64,000 nucleotides of DNA from Ascarosepion bandense. Its lineage: Eukaryota; Mollusca; Cephalopoda; Sepiida; Sepiidae. The notes beneath the pieces are model-generated. The model did not search any database. It had not been told where the DNA came from and saw only the letters and a program-made list of their open reading frames with translations. Position numbers and translations under genes: made by a program. Positions 22,001-34,941 of this stretch are shown piece by piece. The stretch is taken from assembly GCA_037127315.1 (NCBI GenBank), contig JBBBDQ010001028.1:2959501-3023500 (forward strand), read 5' to 3'. Position 1 is the first letter of the stretch; each line of letters begins with the position of its first letter.

Positions 22001-23480
22001 ACACACTAAATTTACCTCTGTTTTTACACACTAAATTAAAATTTTCACATTTGTAGTTGAACAAATTAAATTTCAAAATTTCTTTAAAAATTTATATCAA
22101 CACATGTTATTAATGAATATTACTTAAAATTACAAGAATCTGTTAACATTTGACAGCATTTTTAGGAAATCTTCAGTTTTTATATTCTGTTCTTTTTCAC
22201 AATTACTTTGGAATAGAAAGATAAGATAGAAAAAAGAAATAGCATTATTTCAGATTTGACATTTAATGCAATTAAACTCATTGAAAATGACTCTATATTT
22301 GATTATGAAACCTACAGAGAATAACAGCATAAACAGTTCACAGTTTCTCGTCTTGCCAAGGTACAGAAATTATTGTCAGTTTTTACACATTCACACAGAA
22401 TATTTTCAGGCGACAATTCTTGACTCCGTTGAAAATAAAAGTAAAAATCGTTTTGAATAATGAAAGGTTTGAGGTGAGAAAGAATTTATTTTGCAGGAAA
22501 AGTGTCAAGAGTTAATTGGTGGTATTTCTCGCTAGATCAGTTTTTGAATTCAGATAAAAACTGATTTCCAATGTAAAAGTTTAAGGTTGTTAAACTTGTA
22601 AAATTAAGCTCACAATGTTTCCAGCCTTACTTTTTAAAATCTTTTTCTGTACTCAACAAAGTTTTTTGCTTTAATTTTATTCCTTTTTTATAATCTTCTG
22701 TGGTTAATTGGCAATATGTGATTTCTTTTAATCTATCTTTTACAGGTATGTGGATTTCCAATCTCCGAAAATTTCCAGGTATGAAGCATCGATTTTAAGG
22801 TAATTATGTTTGACCGTCAAAATCAGTCGGAGAATCATTGTTATTTCAGCAAAACAGCTAAAATGTTATTGAAACATCAAGATAACACCAGTTCAACAAA
22901 TTAAAGACTGTCTTCCAAACAAAATATTCAAATACTTGCTACTTTGATTTTGGCAAATGACGCACATTCATGGAGAAAAAAGGTTTGAACCAGAAAAATG
23001 ATGCTTTACTCGATCAAATCGTGTATGCCACTTCCGAAGCTGTATAGAGAACAGATTTTACACGCCGTGTTTGAGATATGCGTTTAACATACTTATATTT
23101 AACTTAAATATTATATTAATATTAGAAATACTAGTGAGAATTTCACGGTTTTCCTATTTGAATTTACTTATAAATCTTCATTCTTGAGTAAATGATTAAT
23201 TTACTGAGGATTGTTTTTGCCATGAAGGATTATTGTAATTCATCATAATATGAAAAAGAGTATGGTTAATGTTGTGCTGTCCTCTCTCTAAAGAGTATGT
23301 TTGATTCTTCCGCGTACTGTAAGATGATTAGAAGAGGAGGCCTTGAGGGAACAATCGAATTGACAGAAACTGCTAAACTTCTGATTTGTTCTGACCTTAT
23401 TTAGATTGCTATTGGCTCTTTTTGGACTTTATGGTTTTTTGAAAAAGACTTGTTTTTAATTGTATAGTCAAGTTTTCTTT
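22001..23480. other. AT-rich DNA, nothing recognised
   Basis: No repeats or protein similarity seen. The short plus-strand frame 22266-22460 has no support. Confidence 0.5.
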
Positions 23481-24300
23481 TTATTTACTTTTCATTTTCT
23501 TGTTTTCCCCTTTTTTTGTATTATTTTTATTTCAGTATCTGAATGGCTTTGGTCACCATATTTGTTTTTGTTTAAATCTTTCTTAACTAGTGCTTTTCAT
23601 TTCTTTTTCTATTGATGTTTTTCAGTGACCAGGAAACTGTTTTTATTTGAAGTTTTTCCTAGTGGTTTTTTCTTCTTAGCCCCTTCTCCCTATTTCTTTA
23701 TTTAATGAAAGTAGCCTTTGCTTTATTCTTGCAAACCTTTGTTTATTTTTCGTGCTTTTCAATTTTTAATGAGGTTACTTAAATTATTTGTTTTATTTAA
23801 TTCCTTTATTGTAACTTTATTTAAAGTTTATTTCTTTTACGAGTTTATTTTTGCTAATTTTTCTTTGGTTTATTTTTTATTGTAAACTTTATTTAAAGTT
23901 TAATTTACTTATTTAAACACTGTACTTGTTGCTGTTTAAGGCTAATTTTTCATTAAATTTTATTTTTATCCTAACCTTTTTTCTGTCGTTTTAGGCTCTT
24001 TTCTTTTGTTTCTTTTATTTTAGTTAACCTTTTTACAAGGTTAATTTTTGCCTTTAAAGGCTAAATTTTATTTTTCTCATCACCTTATATTTTTTATTCC
24101 GACCGTTTTAGGCGAAGTCTTCTTTTACTTTTATTAAGGTTAACATTTTTGCGAGATTAATTTCTCTACCATTTTAGGCTAATGTACATTTAATTTACTT
24201 TTTCTTTCATTGTATTTTTAAATATTTTAAAATTTTGTTTCTTAAACCTTTCGAGTTTTATATTTTGAAGTAACCTTTATAAGAAATTTTAGTTTTGATT
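23481..24300. repeat. T-rich low-complexity tract with loose internal repeats
   Basis: Long T-rich sequence in which TTTATTTAAAGTTTA occurs twice (about 23818 and 23890). Variants of TTTAGGCTAATTTTT recur several times (about 23935, 24055, 24175). It looks like a decayed simple or tandem repeat. Confidence 0.5.
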
Positions 24301-25170
24301 TTATTGTTTTATCTGAAGCTTGTCGTCTGCATATTTTCTTTTCCTCATCCCTCCCTCATATTTAATTTTATTTGAAAATGGAAAAAATCTTGGTGGCGCA
24401 ATATAATTAGGAAATATTGCCGACACTTGTCGGAAAAACTGTTCGGAACTAAAAATAAAACATGATAAAGCTTCCATTCCAACAACCTCTCCTTTAAAGG
24501 CTGCAAAGCCCAATGACCCTCGCCTTAAAAGTAAATTATTTTAAAGCCCCGACGGGAAGAATTTTAAAATGATCAGCCATCCTCGTATTGTAGCTACAAG
24601 AACTCTCACCACAAGGGTGCAATCCCCCAAAACCCAGAAGGTGAGAATATGAGACAAGGCCCCTCCCAAGAGAGAGTTCATCCCGAGGACCTATCAAAAG
24701 ACAAGAGTATTTTCAAAGACGTCCCTCATGCGCTTATTACTTATAAAGACGCATGGGGAAAATCTCAAGATACAGGCGACATGAACATGGAAAACAATCA
24801 AGATAATAACAAAGCCGATGAGTTGCCCTGTTGTTGGAAGTCCACCCTCCACGAAATTTAGCAAAGTTCTTTCAGAGGGCCAAGATTTAAGCTCCCCTTG
24901 TTAAAAGAAGTGCACTCATATTGGAGTTCTAAGAATTAAAGAATAGATTAAAAACAAATTGTGTCAGTATTTGGGGTGGACGAGCGTTCGCGCAAAATTT
25001 ATCGCTCCACAAAATACTGCAGTTCACAGGGTTCAAGCCCCTGAACATAGTTAAGGGAGCGAACTTTTTCATGTGGAACGTACTGCGGATTGCACTGCGA
25101 TGGTCAGGAAAGACATAATTACTTTGTCCTCGAAGCCCATTCTCGAAGCCCATTCTGTCTGTAGCAATGT
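24301..25170. other. patch of higher GC, possibly an old coding relic
   Basis: The base composition changes from T-rich to balanced, with a plus-strand frame at 24649-24861 (70 codons, Gln/Lys/Asp-rich, no homology recognised). Upstream frames (MEKILVAQYN near 24378, DPRLKSK near 24517) are broken. It could be a gag-like or other retroelement relic, but I see no diagnostic motif. Confidence 0.3.
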
Positions 25171-27785
25171 CGCAACTCTGCTAACGAGAAATGAGCACTC
25201 TTCTGCTCAATAGGTGTTATGCGAGTCGTGATTTGAACGACGCGACAGAAGGAATTCCATAGGGATGATAACTTTACCTTTTCCTAACTTTAGGCATCAG
25301 CTTAAAGTTAAGATTAGGACAAAAAGGAAACGACTCCCTCGATCGTTATTTGGCAAAAGGTAGGTGAGTAAAAGGTGCTGATCTAGAGTGGGTGTTTGAT
25401 GCCGGTTGGACATAAGGATATTGGGTGTGCTGAACAAGGGCTGCTCTACTCCAGTAGGATAGTGTAAGGTACGTTTATTCTTTTATTTTTACAAGTTAAT
25501 TTAGCAAGGGGATGTTTACTCATTGGCCTTTTTTCTTTTTTTTTTTTGTTTGATCCCCGTTTTCTTTTGTTTAATCCCCCATTCCCTCCACAATTAGGTT
25601 ACTAGAAATGTCAGTTCTCTTGTGGATGCGTGACGTTTTTCTTTTTTCGAGTGTGATTTTTCGTTTTCGTTATTGTGGTTAGATTTATGAGTGATTGAGT
25701 GAGTGTTTGGATCGAATTATTGCGTTTATACTTTGAAAGTCATGCATTGATCTCGTACAGTTAACTGATGTTTCTGTCAAAATTTTAGCGTTGTGAAGGT
25801 TTTATTACTAACATATATTTTGTTTCTTTTTCATAGCCATTTGTTATTGTATATAGGCAGTAGGAAAATTTTAACAGTTGTTGTTTCTGCTCCAGCCCTT
25901 CACAAAAATTGTACATATTGGATATAGTTAGGTCTTTATAGAGTCGTTGAGTTATGATGGATGCATTAAGAATAGTAAGAAAGAATGTGGTATTTTGGTT
26001 TCAGGATGATTGTAGTGTGCTAGTGTCAATGATTGTGAATAGCTATGTAAAAGTTTAGGACAGATGAAGACCAGCCTTTCCCATCCCCCATTTTAGGCCT
26101 CGTACCGTATTTGTACTTTATGTGAAATAGATATTTACAGTCGAATTGATTGAACGCTGGACAACAGACACACGCACTAGACGTGTAATACTCTTCTCTT
26201 GTATTTACTGTTAAATATACAATATTTCTATAACACACGTTTTGTTATTTCTTTGTTATTTCACTTGTTAACAACAGCTAATGATTTTATTTCTAAGTCA
26301 TTGCCACCGTGTTTATATATATATATATATTATGATTAAATATTATGAGATAATTCTCGAACTTTTGATTATTATCAAGAGCGCTAATATTAATTTGCAA
26401 TCGGATACAAATTAATGTAAAATTTAAAAAATACTGATTAATTCAATTCTTTCAGAAATGCTATTATTTTAAATACTCATGTTAGTGATTTCTTGTGTTA
26501 GATGGCTTGTGTTAACATCATCATCAGTCCTAGGACCGGGAACATCTGATCAGTTTTTTCCTCATGCTATGGAAGGTATCCATTTATGATAGTATGTTTT
26601 GGGCAAAGTAGATCTGGCAGAGTCCATCCGTCTCCATGTCAAACCACAACCAGAAGTAACAGATAGACAATTTTTGTTTGAAAGAAATAGTCTTTTGAAT
26701 AAAATAACTTTTCAAGGCCTGAGACGTTAACATTTTTTGTGAATTTTAAGGCTGATTTTTCCCAGTGGAAAAGATTTTTTCATGCGGGTTAATTTTAATG
26801 AAAATTGCTTTGGTTAATTCATTACTTAAAAAAAAAAGATTTTAAAAATGAAAATATTAGAATATAGTTTTATACTAAATTTCACAAAAAAAAACCCATT
26901 CCAACAAGAAAATAAGGCTCGAAAGCCACAAAGCTACAGACGAAATGTGAATGATTAATGAGTTGTGTAATATGAGTGGAAGAGAGACAAGTTAGTGTAA
27001 AGAATACCGATCGTATAATACTGGGGAGAATGCTGAAATATCAAGACTTACTGTCACTTGGTCCCCCTTGATGAGTGAGAAATTCATGAGAATTCTTATA
27101 ATTGGGAGATTTGATATTGTCATCATTGCCGCTGTAACATTTTATTCTCTTTACATTCAATGCTTAAACAATATTGGCACATTTAACAGCATCACTATTG
27201 TCACTCGACAGTTCTTTTCACTTTTTGCTTCAAGGATGATAATAATAATTATGATGGAAATGAGAAGAACGGAAGTGTGAAAGGCGGGAGTTTGATTCGT
27301 GTGTGGCTACAAGTCTGTCTCTTGCTATGAAAAATGCTAACCATTTTTTATAATTAATTCCATCTGATTTTTCTCCTCTTATTTGATCGCTTATCCTTTT
27401 TCGTCCATTTAAATTGAACAGCTTTGAAAAAAAGAAAATGAATGAAAGAAGCAAAATGAGATCATCAAGAAAATGAAATTTGACGACTGCTGACGACTTC
27501 AAAATTCTATCAAGATTTTTTGTTGCGATGGAAGATCTAGTGATTTTTTTTTTCGTTTTTTCCTCTTTAATTTTACATATGTCTTCTCTTTGGATTCATC
27601 TGAAAAAAGTATCTTCTGTACTTTTCCTTTATTCTTTATTTTATTCACATTTTTATAACTCGATCAGATTTTGTCTCAATAGGAGAAATCGGCTTCAACA
27701 TCAATTTCTTTCGAAAAAGACATCAAATGATGGGTAGGATACGAAAGAACAGAAGTAAAAAAGCTTCAAAATAACGACAAAGACA
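25171..27785. other. AT-rich DNA, nothing recognised
   Basis: A short (TA)n run lies at about 26314-26330, and there are poly-A/T tracts. The frames at 26026-26238, 27068-27280, 27230-27502 and 27480-27737 show no family features. Confidence 0.5.
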
Positions 27786-27805
27786 AACACATACACATAC
27801 ACACA

Positions 27806-27892
<87 letters not shown>
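27786..27892. repeat. (CA)n-(TA)n compound microsatellite
   Basis: About 80 bp of CA repeats are followed by about 26 bp of TA repeats. Confidence 0.97.
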
Positions 27893-27895
<3 letters not shown>

Positions 27896-28101
27896 TTATT
27901 TTATATTCATAATCATTTATATCTGTTTAAGGATCCTTATACATCAATATCTATAGGTACAAGAAATAATTTACCGGATATATTCACCTATCAAGCTACT
28001 TATGAGGAACTAATTTTGATGTTAATTTTAAGGGGTTTGCATCATAAACGAAATATAAAATTAGCCTATGCACCGCGTACGGGAATTATTACAAATACCC
28101 C

Positions 28102-28106
<5 letters not shown>

Positions 28107-28141
<35 letters not shown>

Positions 28142-28202
28142 ATCCGTAGACAGATCTGTTTCGCTGTATCACGGCTCACCAGTACGATTAGACTCCGAAT
28201 GC

Positions 28203-28262
<60 letters not shown>
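28107..28262. repeat. two (TA)n runs around a 68-bp unique spacer
   Basis: TA lies at about 28107-28138 and at about 28208-28262. The second run leads directly into the hairpin element. Confidence 0.95.
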
Positions 28263-28264
<2 letters not shown>

Positions 28265-28383
28265 TGGACATTCATTTCAACACCCAGAGGCGACAATCTG
28301 TTTCATGCTAAATGCAAACGTCAAGCCTGTTGATTGCGTTTAGCATGAAACAGACTGTCGTCTCTCAATGCTGACTTCAGTGT
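28261..28383. mobile_element. hairpin MITE, family H (copy 1)
   Basis: Inner arms: 28286-28315 (AGAGGCGACAATCTGTTTCA...) pairs with 28335-28364 (...TGAAACAGACTGTCGTCTCT) with few mismatches, leaving a ~20-nt loop. The outer arms start TAAGTGGACATT and are more degraded. The same sequence, arm order and position immediately after a (TA)n run are found at 44616-44728. Two copies with matching ends flanked by TA fit a non-autonomous DNA element using a TA target, as in Tc1/mariner; that mechanism is inference. Confidence 0.7.
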
Positions 28384-28384
28384 C

Positions 28385-28405
28385 TATCCATCTATCTATC
28401 TATCT

Positions 28406-28452
<47 letters not shown>
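28385..28452. repeat. (TATC)n-(GATA)n inverted tetranucleotide repeat
   Basis: A short CTAT run switches strand sense to about 14 GATA units, so the junction is itself palindromic. Confidence 0.95.
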
Positions 28453-28453
<1 letters not shown>

Positions 28454-31400
28454 TTGCAAGTCATATTCGACACCCAGGTGGCAGCCATTGTAGGAATACT
28501 GAAATGTTTCAAAACGATTAACTTACCCGAATCTGCCCAAATAATCAAGTTTCAGTTCGTTTTTATATTTTTCGGAAGTGTTCTTTGATCGAACGAAGAA
28601 CTTTTTAGCGTTAACTCGGCGGTATGCCACCTTAAGTTTTAAATAAGTCGGAATAAGTATAGAAAATGAAAAAGTATAATTTGTATTTAATTAATTCTTA
28701 AAAAAACTGTAGATAAAATTCAAATGTACACTGTCGCACTTCACCCTGAAGAGAAGCCCTACAGAGTAAGGAAATTAACTTGAGGACTTTGTCTTCCTAA
28801 GTTCATGACAATTTTCTGCCTCTCAAAACACCCAACCCCCACACCGAGACTAGTCATTCCAGCGAATTCCATAACGATTTTTCTAAACAATAGACAGCAG
28901 CAGAATTAAGATTATTATTACCATCATCAGGAGTAGCATAATACGCGATAAAATTATGATCGCTACCTCTAAAAACAACGTAGTATATGTAACTGGTAAT
29001 TGTAAATTAAATTTAGGTGCCTGCTCAAATAAACGAATAGTTTGTCTGAGCAGACACCCGATGCCTTGTTTCTTTCAGGCGTGAATGATTCTTATTGTCT
29101 ATATCTTCCTGTCTATATCTAGCTGTAATTAATATTTTAGCCCGACGCGGATAAATTTACATAATCAATGTAGGCATAAATAGCTAGCAAGATTTCGTGT
29201 TATTAAAAATATACCCCAATAACAAACAGATATGAAATTGTAAATATCATGCGACACTATCCAAATAAAATTGATTGACTATTGTGTTTATACCAAGTCA
29301 GACTACTTAGTTTAGAGCATTAAATTCTGAGGCATTAAAGTTTGAATTTTACTTATTACGACATTTTATTCCACTTTGAAAATAATATGTGCTAACTCGG
29401 ACGAAAAACGAGAATAAAGTCGATTTAAAATTTAGTAGAGTTAGATTTAAATATAACATATAATATAATATAATACTTGCAGCCGAATTTTGCAATGCTC
29501 GGCTACTATCGTTAGATTAACTTTTATCATACCGTACCGGATACAACCTTATTTTTACGTCTTCGGATTATCAGCAAATTTATTATTGGCGTATTTGTGA
29601 GCTTTTAGGTTTGAATTGACTTTATACTAAAAACCAAAAACAAAAGAAATTATACCTTATAAGCCGTTATATACTGTATATATAAGTATATATTACCTGC
29701 TACATATGTAGATGCTTCTATAACCATATATATGTACATACGATTTTTTTCTGTATTTCAATAGGTTTATACTGACTCAGCTGCCTGCTTGAACGTATAT
29801 TGAGAAAATGAGACAAAGATCAAAAGAAGCTGAACTAAATGATTGATCGTTATTGATCCATACATTTTCTGAATAAAAAAAAATTCTGACCGAATCAACC
29901 TTCAAAAATTCCCCGGAAAGCCCCGGAGAGCGTCTGATTTCCGAACCTATTTGCACCGATTCGTCCAGTGAAACCTTTCTTTTTTTATGACTCTCACGTT
30001 TACTTTCCTTTTTTGCGAAAAGGACTTGTAAGATATTTTTGTTTTATAAGCGCCGTAAAAAAAAAATTGTAAAAAAGTATTCTAACTTTTATAATCAAGT
30101 GTAAATTGTTAACAAGTTCAGAAGTTTAGGACAAAAAATTCCTTAGAAATTTGGATGAAAATAATTTTAAAATAATCATTAACAAAAGAAAAGAATTTAG
30201 TGTCTTGGAAGCCTGAGAACTGCAGAGACTTCTGCAAAAATCATTGAAAGGAACACAATATGAATTTTATGTGTAAATTACCACAATATCCTGTGCTTAT
30301 TGTCGATCGGTACTCTTGAAGAAGGTAGTAGAATGGATTGAGCAAAAAGTCTTGGTAACAAAAGTGACACAAAAAAAAAGAGTTTCAAAGGCACAACAAT
30401 CTTTTAAGGTTAAAATTTGACCCACAAAAAGTGAAAAAAATTCTGTTTGAATTGTTACTTCGAAAATTACCTTTCAAACAAAGAACTTTTTTAAAGATCG
30501 AAAATACTGTTTCATGGATAAATCGACTCATTAATGTATATTTTAGAGTTACACATTGGATTCAACGATTATATAGCTTTTTGAAAGTCCGAAATTTATT
30601 AATTAAAATAATCCTAGTATCGTTAGAGGACCACGTATGGTGAATCTATTTGTTTTATGTAGCTATCTATCAAAATCTACTTATAAAAATACTGGAACAA
30701 ATATATACCACATGTGTTCTAAAGGGATGTGTTATATGTTTACTTAAACCACATGTGATGGTTAACATGCTGAAGTTGAAAACTTACGTCCTAGTCTAGT
30801 CATTTCTATAATCTTTGGTTGTCCGTGAATTCTCCGAAATTGCCATAATATAGTTTTCATTTTTGGCGGATTTATTAGTATAACTTTGTACATTTCTCTT
30901 AATTATTAGTATAGCTCTGTACAAAACTCTAATTTTATCTAAGATGTTGATCTGCTATTTTTTAAAGAATATTTATGCAAAATGAGTTTATCCGTATATT
31001 TGTTCTAGAATAACATAAGCCCATTTATGCAATCAGCAGATGGATCATCTTTTACACAGTATTTAAAGAAATTTACATATACATAAAATTTTTTTTTTTC
31101 TAAGAGTGATTTTTTGTTTCCATGAGATCGACTGTTACACAAATATATTTGCTAATTCTTCTGATATAATCCCAGAATCCGTTGTTTAAGGATCAAATTT
31201 GGGAAGTTCTTTGCATGGGAACGATAAAAAATTGTTTACGGAGCTTATTGGTTCCTAAAGAAGATCAATTTTTCCTCTTTAAATAAATTCTTTCCAAATA
31301 AATTCAAAAAATCGATTTTATAAAACATTCAATGTTATTGTTTATAATCAGAAAATAAACAAGCATCGCTAGTATTATTTGGGTTACGTTTTGTAAAAAC

Positions 31401-32926
31401 GGTTCTGTCTTTTGGTTTGTGTCTTCAGATTCTGACTGGTGTGAAGCCCGTTTCAACTTTAACATTCTTCAATTAAGTTAGACACTTAGATCCACTATTT
31501 CAAATAGTAGTTTAATTCTTGATGCAACGAAGCCGTATGTTTTGAGTTCATATCGATTATGAAATAAAAATTTTAAGGATTAATTCAATTTCCTAATAGA
31601 GACTATAAAACAAAAGACTGCCTTCTCATGTGCAAACATCACTGATGAAACCATAACATTACTTTCTTTATATATTAAATTGTTTTTACTAAATTTCTTC
31701 TTTATATTTTCTAAACAAGATTCGTCTTGTTATTAAAAAAGCTATTTCTTCATTCGTTTTTTATGGAAAATGATTAAAAGAATTTATGAGAATCTTGCAG
31801 ATAGATTTATGCCATAACAGTTTTGAAATGTTTTAGAGTATATTAATTCCATTGTAAAATGCAAATATCTTTCACTTCTCGTTTTATGTAAGGCTCTACG
31901 AATTCTACATTTCGATGATCGTAAGTAGTTTAAAAGTTTTTCAAGCAATAGTTTTCATGTCTTCTGTAATTTTTCGTTTTAAAGCATCAGAAATGGCAAC
32001 TGATTCAAGTCAGTATTTAAAAACTATCTCAAGGCACAACCCATCACCTTAAAAATAATGTTGCTCGATATTTGCGGATATAGTTGCAGTTTCTTGCAAT
32101 ACTGGAATTCTGTGTGCAGCTTCTGTAACACTGAGAGCCAGTTTAAAATAATGCCTCATAATTAACAAAATCTCAAATCTTGTATTCATCCTTATAACAT
32201 CCAAAACCAAAGGTATTGTTGAAAAATACTGCTACTTCTATTATTAATAATAATCGTGAAATCATAGATTTACATGTTACATGAGCTTTGGAGTAAAGGG
32301 CAGTAAAAAACTAAATTACGCTTAAAACATTCTAATAATTTGACTTGAAATCTAAAATTCATTCGTTAATAATCATTTAAAACTAGTGTGTTTTACGTTT
32401 TGCCTTGTAGTTGCGAAAAGTCAAAATTCAACCCTCAACAACTTTGATATACCATGGATTTAACCGATAAACTTATTAAACTATATTACTTGAAAATTAT
32501 CACTATTTTGTACACTCCGATTACATTTAATGTATATATTTGGCAGGATTATACAAAACATTTCAAGTACTTATATTTTTCTTAATATTAAGTGCTCTAC
32601 TGTATTTTTTATCGCAGTTGCAAATACCCACATAACACGGAAATGTGTTTTTCGAAGACAGTTTATAAGTTAATAAACGCTGTTACAACGAGAGATTAGT
32701 ATTTTATTGATCTCTGTTGGCTCAGACTATAAATAGGAAGACAAGAGTTTGGTTTTAACAAGTCTTGATTTTCATGTGATATTATTTTCCATGCTTTTAA
32801 CATTCTTTAAGATATTTTCTTATAACGCATCATAACTGACAACTGCTGTAAACCCTTCTAAGAGTTATTTTAAGATACAAGACCTGACTCGTTAAGCTTT
32901 GCTAACAATTAACCCATCGCGCCCTA
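28453..32926. other. long AT-rich stretch, nothing recognised
   Basis: About 4.5 kb without tandem repeats, tRNA-like boxes or transposon protein similarity that I could recognise. One phrase near 28736 (HPEEKPYRV) recalls a C2H2 zinc-finger linker but has no finger around it. The 70-codon frame at 30431-30643 has no family features. Confidence 0.5.
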
Positions 32927-32958
32927 TATATATACACACACACATATATATATATATA

Positions 32959-32995
<37 letters not shown>

Positions 32996-32996
32996 A
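32927..32996. repeat. (TA)n/(CA)n/(TG)n microsatellite
   Basis: Short alternating TA and CA blocks, then about 28 bp of TG repeats. Confidence 0.95.
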
Positions 32997-33013
32997 AGAT
33001 TAACATGAATGAA

Positions 33014-33412
33014 AGTTTCTTAACAATGACGTCATCCTCAACAACCCGACTCCAGAGATGCGTAGGGAGCTCTATCCAGGCAGTCTTCAGAGGTTATCGG
33101 CAATTTACTGATAATATTTGCAATCTTTTCATTTTTATCTCGCTGGTGTAATTTTTTGTCTAAGGCACGTCAGATCTCATGACGGTTTCCTCTAGGTGAC
33201 GCAGGTTCGAATCTTGCCTGAGAACGCGCATTTTTTGACAAGATTTTTCGAAGATAGACAGATAGATAGATAGATAGATAGATAGAATGTAATTATATAA
33301 TTCTATTTGTTTTCAGGTATATCAAAATTATTGATTTTTAATGCAGACAATATTTTACAATAGATTCGTATAAAAAGAACATATATACTTTTTATGAAAT
33401 CAGTTTGTAGTT
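33014..33412 (+). repeat. repeat D, copy 1 (SINE-like, with GATA run)
   Basis: A ~400-bp unit, almost identical to 40717-41123. It contains a tRNA-like segment (GGTTTCCTCTAGGTGACGCA, GGTTCGAATCTTGCC, GAGAACGCGC; about 33184-33232) and a (GATA)n run at about 33252-33287. A further ~120-bp 3' segment ends ATGAAATCAGTTTGTAGTT. The two copies differ at a handful of bases and in GATA copy number, so they are recent. No open frame. Confidence 0.85.
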
Positions 33413-33462
33413 CAGGTTTCAGATTTCATTGACGACAGTCAAATGCATTGCTGATATTTTCT

Positions 33463-33496
33463 CTGAACTGAATGATTTTGATTCCATTAAAATCAG

Positions 33497-33508
<12 letters not shown>
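33463..33508 (+). repeat. left half of a ~46-bp inverted repeat pair
   Basis: TATTTTCTCTGAACTGAATG plus ATTTTGATTCCATTAAAATC and AGAAA is the reverse complement of about 37503-37548 with one internal mismatch. The pair brackets PLE-1. Confidence 0.8.
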
Positions 33509-33539
<31 letters not shown>

Positions 33540-33562
33540 TATATATATATATATATATATTA
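33501..33562. repeat. (TA)n microsatellite
   Basis: Two TA blocks separated by TTAAAA. Confidence 0.95.
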
Positions 33563-33699
33563 AAAAGGATTAATTCAAAGATGTTGAATGGCCATTTCGA
33601 TATGAAGATCCCCACGGGGGACGACACATCACCTCAGCAACAGAAAAAACCTTTCAGAAACTGGAGAAAAATTAGTCTACTTTTCCTTTTTAAATAGAT

Positions 33700-33862
33700 T
33701 GCAAAGAAATTAAAAAATAAATAAATAATAAAATAAAATAAAATAAAAATAAAAATAAAGGAAAAGAAAAAGAAAACGAAAAAGAAAAAGATAGAATAAA
33801 ATCAAATAAATAAGAAAAGAAAAAAAATTGACATCGTCTGGGTTCGCAAAAAAAAAAAAAGG
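33700..33862. repeat. A-rich low-complexity tract
   Basis: AAATAAA-, AAATAAAAT- and AAAAGA-type runs, ending in a pure A run just outside the 3' side of PLE-1 (which is on the minus strand). Confidence 0.85.
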
Positions 33863-33962
33863 GAGAATGTAACTAAAATTAACAGACAGCCGTGTTAAAT
33901 CGACCTAAGTTTAAGCCACACGGAAGAAAGGTGGTAAGAGAGATAAAAGAAGGAAGGGAGGG

Positions 33963-34268
33963 AATGCAGGTTTCATTGAATAGTATAGACAAGTTTTGTC
34001 TATTAATTTTGTGTAGGATCCGTTCATACCGTCTGATATACTTGATGGTGATGTCGTTGAAAGACAACAAAAAATCACAGTATTTGTTGAATTTTTTATC
34101 GGGTCTTAGCTTTCGGCTCACATAAGCCATTATCAAAGAGTAAATATTAACACACAATAAACATAGAACATTTAAGCTATTAACAGTAAAGATAATTGAA
34201 TTGAAAATATAAGTCCATCCCTACCGTGGCGGATGGCCGAAGACAGTGACAAAAATAGTGGTGTTATG
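33963..34268 (-). repeat. PLE-1 downstream terminal repeat (pLTR)
   Basis: Direct copy of 36615-36920 at an offset of exactly 2652 bp. The visible differences are GTGTAGG/GCGTAGG, GGTCTTAGC/GGTCTAAGC and AACAGTAAA/AACAATAAA. It repeats the leader and the first ~65 codons of the RT ORF, so the minus-strand frame 33879-34157 is a truncated duplicate of the ORF start rather than a separate gene. It contains a small CCATCC/GGATGG stem-loop at about 34214-34235. I did not find a hammerhead ribozyme core in it. Confidence 0.9.
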
Positions 34269-34281
34269 GTCCCTGGTCTGA

Positions 34282-34941
34282 TTACAGACATTTGAGTACA
34301 TTGTTGGAAATATCGAAATTGATTGTATTCAAACCAGGTTTAAATTGTTTAATGTAGAGTGCTTCGAGGATTTTTAGTTTCTGCTTATTATTTTCTTGTT
34401 TGAGTATGTACGTGTTATCAACAAGCGTTTTTCTCAGAAGTGTGCGTTGATAACCGTGTTGTTCTAAATGACGGAACATATTTGAATTTTTATTTAAGTG
34501 CAACGTCAGACGCCGTGAGAGCGAATTTGTGGTGTGGCCGATGTAGATATTATTGAGGTTTTTAGAGATACATTCTCTAAATGGACATATGAATTTATAT
34601 ACTACATTGGTTTTTTGCAAATCACTAACGGTGGGGGAAGAGTCGTTGCGGACAAATGAATTAGATATAGTGGATTTAGTGTAATATATGATGAACTTAA
34701 TTCTTTTGTTAGAGTCTGTCGGAGAAATATTAGTATTTATGAGTTTTTTTAGGATGTTTTCATCTAGTTGGTAGTTGGAGTGCATCTGGCTACGGTATAA
34801 GAGAGTGATATGTTTAGGATTGGTTGGGTTAGTATCATGTGTTGTTTTTTCCATGTTAAGCTTTTTAAGAAAATAATGTATTTGTTCATCAACTATGTAG
34901 TTGGGAAAATTATTATTGATGAGTGTCTGTTTTATGTTTTT
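34282..34941 (-). CDS. GIY-YIG endonuclease part of PLE-1 ORF
   Basis: C-terminal endonuclease of the Penelope-like protein, which is thought to nick the target for RT priming. A Met-initiated frame runs 34854-34282 (190 residues). The same frame is open upstream to about 34941 and overlaps the end of the RT frame, so this is the continuation of one polyprotein. In the 190-residue numbering: VVYKF at 84-88, the YIG core NIYIGHTT at 102-109, conserved Arg residues in SRRLTLHL (113-120), and the metal-binding Glu in EALYIKQF (164-171). All the expected GIY-YIG landmarks are present. The stop lies only 13 nt before the second terminal repeat. As sequenced, it would need a frameshift to be translated with the RT. 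Confidence 0.85.
   Translation of the reverse strand, partial: KNIKQTLINNNFPNYIVDEQIHYFLKKLNMEKTTHDTNPTNPKHITLLYRSQMHSNYQLDENILKKLINTNISPTDSNKRIKFIIYYTKSTISNSFVRNDSSPTVSDLQKTNVVYKFICPFRECISKNLNNIYIGHTTNSLSRRLTLHLNKNSNMFRHLEQHGYQRTLLRKTLVDNTYILKQENNKQKLKILEALYIKQFKPGLNTINFDISNNVLKCL

Noticed and set aside
24649..24861. 70-codon Gln/Asp/Lys-rich frame as a gene
   Set aside because: No recognisable family, no neighbouring coding signal in frame; kept only as part of a composition note.
28730..28775. Zinc-finger linker-like HPEEKPYRV
   Set aside because: No Cys-Cys/His-His finger on either side in any frame; too short to support a relic.
33879..34157. Separate 92-codon protein
   Set aside because: It repeats the first ~65 codons of the PLE-1 ORF inside the second terminal repeat and then runs into flanking DNA.
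33963..34268. Hammerhead ribozyme in the PLE-1 terminal repeat
   Set aside because: PLE terminal repeats often carry one, so I looked for CTGANGA, GAAA and a closing stem on both strands. Only a short CCATCC/GGATGG stem-loop was found. A covariance search would be the proper test.
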